DNA of 64,000 bases from Geomonas subterranea (GTDB lineage: Bacteria > Desulfobacterota > Desulfuromonadia > Geobacterales > Geobacteraceae), in NCBI RefSeq assembly GCF_019063845.1, contig NZ_CP077683.1, positions 3,526,501 through 3,590,500 on the forward strand, given 5' to 3'. The first letter of the stretch is position 1. The number at the start of each line of letters is the position of its first letter. Under the pieces are notes generated by a model. It did no database searches and had not been told where the DNA came from. It worked only from the letters and a program-made list of their open reading frames with translations. Below are positions 63,333 to 64,000 of this stretch, in pieces. The position numbers were made by a program, and so were the translations under genes.

Positions 63333-64000
63333 ATGACCAGCCACCTTCCCAAACTTGCGCAAGACCTGGCGCGCGGAGCCTTCATGGAGCTCTACCTGAC
63401 CCCGAAACCGGGGCTCGTGGATCTCTGCGACTGCGGCGCCCACCCCGACCTCTCCGTCCCCCGCCTGGAGGCCTCGCTGAAGATCGTCTCCCTGTACCTC
63501 ATGGACCTCTGCGACGCGGTCCTTTCCGGCGAGGACCTGGCGGCCCGGGTGCGCCTGGGGGTCGCGGCCGAACGCGCGGTGCAGCGTGCCGTCGGCACCA
63601 GCTGCCACAAGGGGTACATCTTCCTGGGGGGGCTGGTCCTCTGCGCCAGCGCCTGCGCCCCCGGCCGCAACGAGGCGAGCCTGCGCGCCTCCATCGAGAC
63701 GCTCGCACGGCTCTTCTTCGAGCACAGCGATCCCGGGGCGGCGCAGCGGGTACGCAACCGCTTCCAGGGGGGTGGTATCCGCGAGGAGGCGTTGGCGGGG
63801 CTCCCGAGCCTCTTCGACGAGGCGCTTCCGGTGTACCGGCGCGAGCTGGCCAACGGCGGCAACCGCGGCAGCGCCGTCTTCGCCATGATGGGAAGGCTGA
63901 TGCAGACCGTCGAGGACAGCACCACCCTGCGCAGCGGCGGCCGCAGCGGACTGAAGACGGTGCGCGAGGACGGCCGGCTGCTGGAGCGCATGGTCGCGCA
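63333..64000 (+). CDS. Triphosphoribosyl-dephospho-CoA synthase (CitG/MdcB-like), 3' end missing
   Basis: The frame starts at ATG 63333 and is open to the window edge (222 codons). LTPKPGLVDLCDCGAHPDLS matches the KPGLVD-x-NGAHxDM signature and GTSCHKGYIFLGGLVL the NTHKGxIFxLGL signature of this family. GGNRGSAVFAMMGRLM lies later. The family makes the prosthetic-group precursor for citrate lyase or malonate decarboxylase, or acts in other adenine-nucleotide chemistry. No lyase gene is visible, so the partner must be outside the window. The asparagine of NTH is Ser-Cys here (TSCHKG), a departure from consensus. Ribosome site is weak (AGAG). Confidence 0.72.
   Translation, partial: MTSHLPKLAQDLARGAFMELYLTPKPGLVDLCDCGAHPDLSVPRLEASLKIVSLYLMDLCDAVLSGEDLAARVRLGVAAERAVQRAVGTSCHKGYIFLGGLVLCASACAPGRNEASLRASIETLARLFFEHSDPGAAQRVRNRFQGGGIREEALAGLPSLFDEALPVYRRELANGGNRGSAVFAMMGRLMQTVEDSTTLRSGGRSGLKTVREDGRLLERMVA

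Overview
The window is GC-rich DNA (roughly 60-65 percent by eye) that reads as the chromosome of a deltaproteobacterial metal reducer of the Geobacter / Geomonas / Citrifermentans group. This rests on the multihaem cytochromes at both ends (an octahaem hydroxylamine-oxidoreductase-type cytochrome and a nine-haem CbcL-like cytochrome b/c fusion), a large secreted multicopper oxidase with fibronectin domains, pilT beside a pilB paralogue, many two-component and c-di-GMP proteins, and an anaerobic CO dehydrogenase locus. No rRNA, tRNA, CRISPR array, phage or transposase gene was seen.

Layout. 1-7.6 kb: 3' end of the octahaem cytochrome, a lipoprotein, a 49-residue membrane peptide, PEP carboxylase and a chemoreceptor. 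7.6-14.1 kb: minus-strand operon of a small basic secreted protein and the multicopper oxidase, then a lipoprotein and an alpha/beta hydrolase. 14.1-19.7 kb: an aminotransferase bracketed by two related repeats, pilT, a PilB/GspE-like protein whose ATPase motifs are destroyed, and a PP-loop tRNA-thiolation-type protein. 19.7-29.7 kb: a membrane diguanylate cyclase behind a frameshifted REC-HD-GYP gene, mtgA, pdxA, a lipoprotein, pcrA/uvrD and a REC-PilZ protein.

29.8-38.1 kb is the most distinctive part: a minus-strand carbon monoxide locus, cooA-like regulator, then cooL-cooX-cooU-cooH-hypA, then cooF-cooS, then a CooC ATPase with a 17-histidine N-terminal tail. The regulator keeps the known haem ligands of CooA (Pro2 and the His of FSTH). 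The long leader in front of cooL carries a TGTCG-N6-CGACA palindrome that resembles a CooA operator and lies in an imperfect ~241-bp tandem duplication. The membrane subunits CooM and CooK are absent from the window, so where the hydrogenase docks is open.

38.4-45.1 kb: three consecutive plus-strand histidine kinases (a MASE1/CHASE hybrid kinase with HPt, a REC-NarX-type kinase, and a REC-kinase-REC hybrid). 45.1-51.7 kb: dcd, glmS, glmU, a small gene translationally coupled to a B12-binding radical SAM protein. 52.1-64 kb: the CbcL-like cytochrome, priA, a flavodiiron protein, rhlE, an HU protein, PBP1A and the start of a CitG-type gene.

A second theme is repeats. GC-rich palindromic elements of the form CCCTCTCCC...GGGAGAGGG fill many intergenic gaps and have entered coding sequence: they supply the last residues of pdxA and lie in frame near the start of cooU. 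Another family supplies the stop codon of the aminotransferase. Translational coupling through ATGA overlaps is used repeatedly in the coo operon and fixes several start codons.
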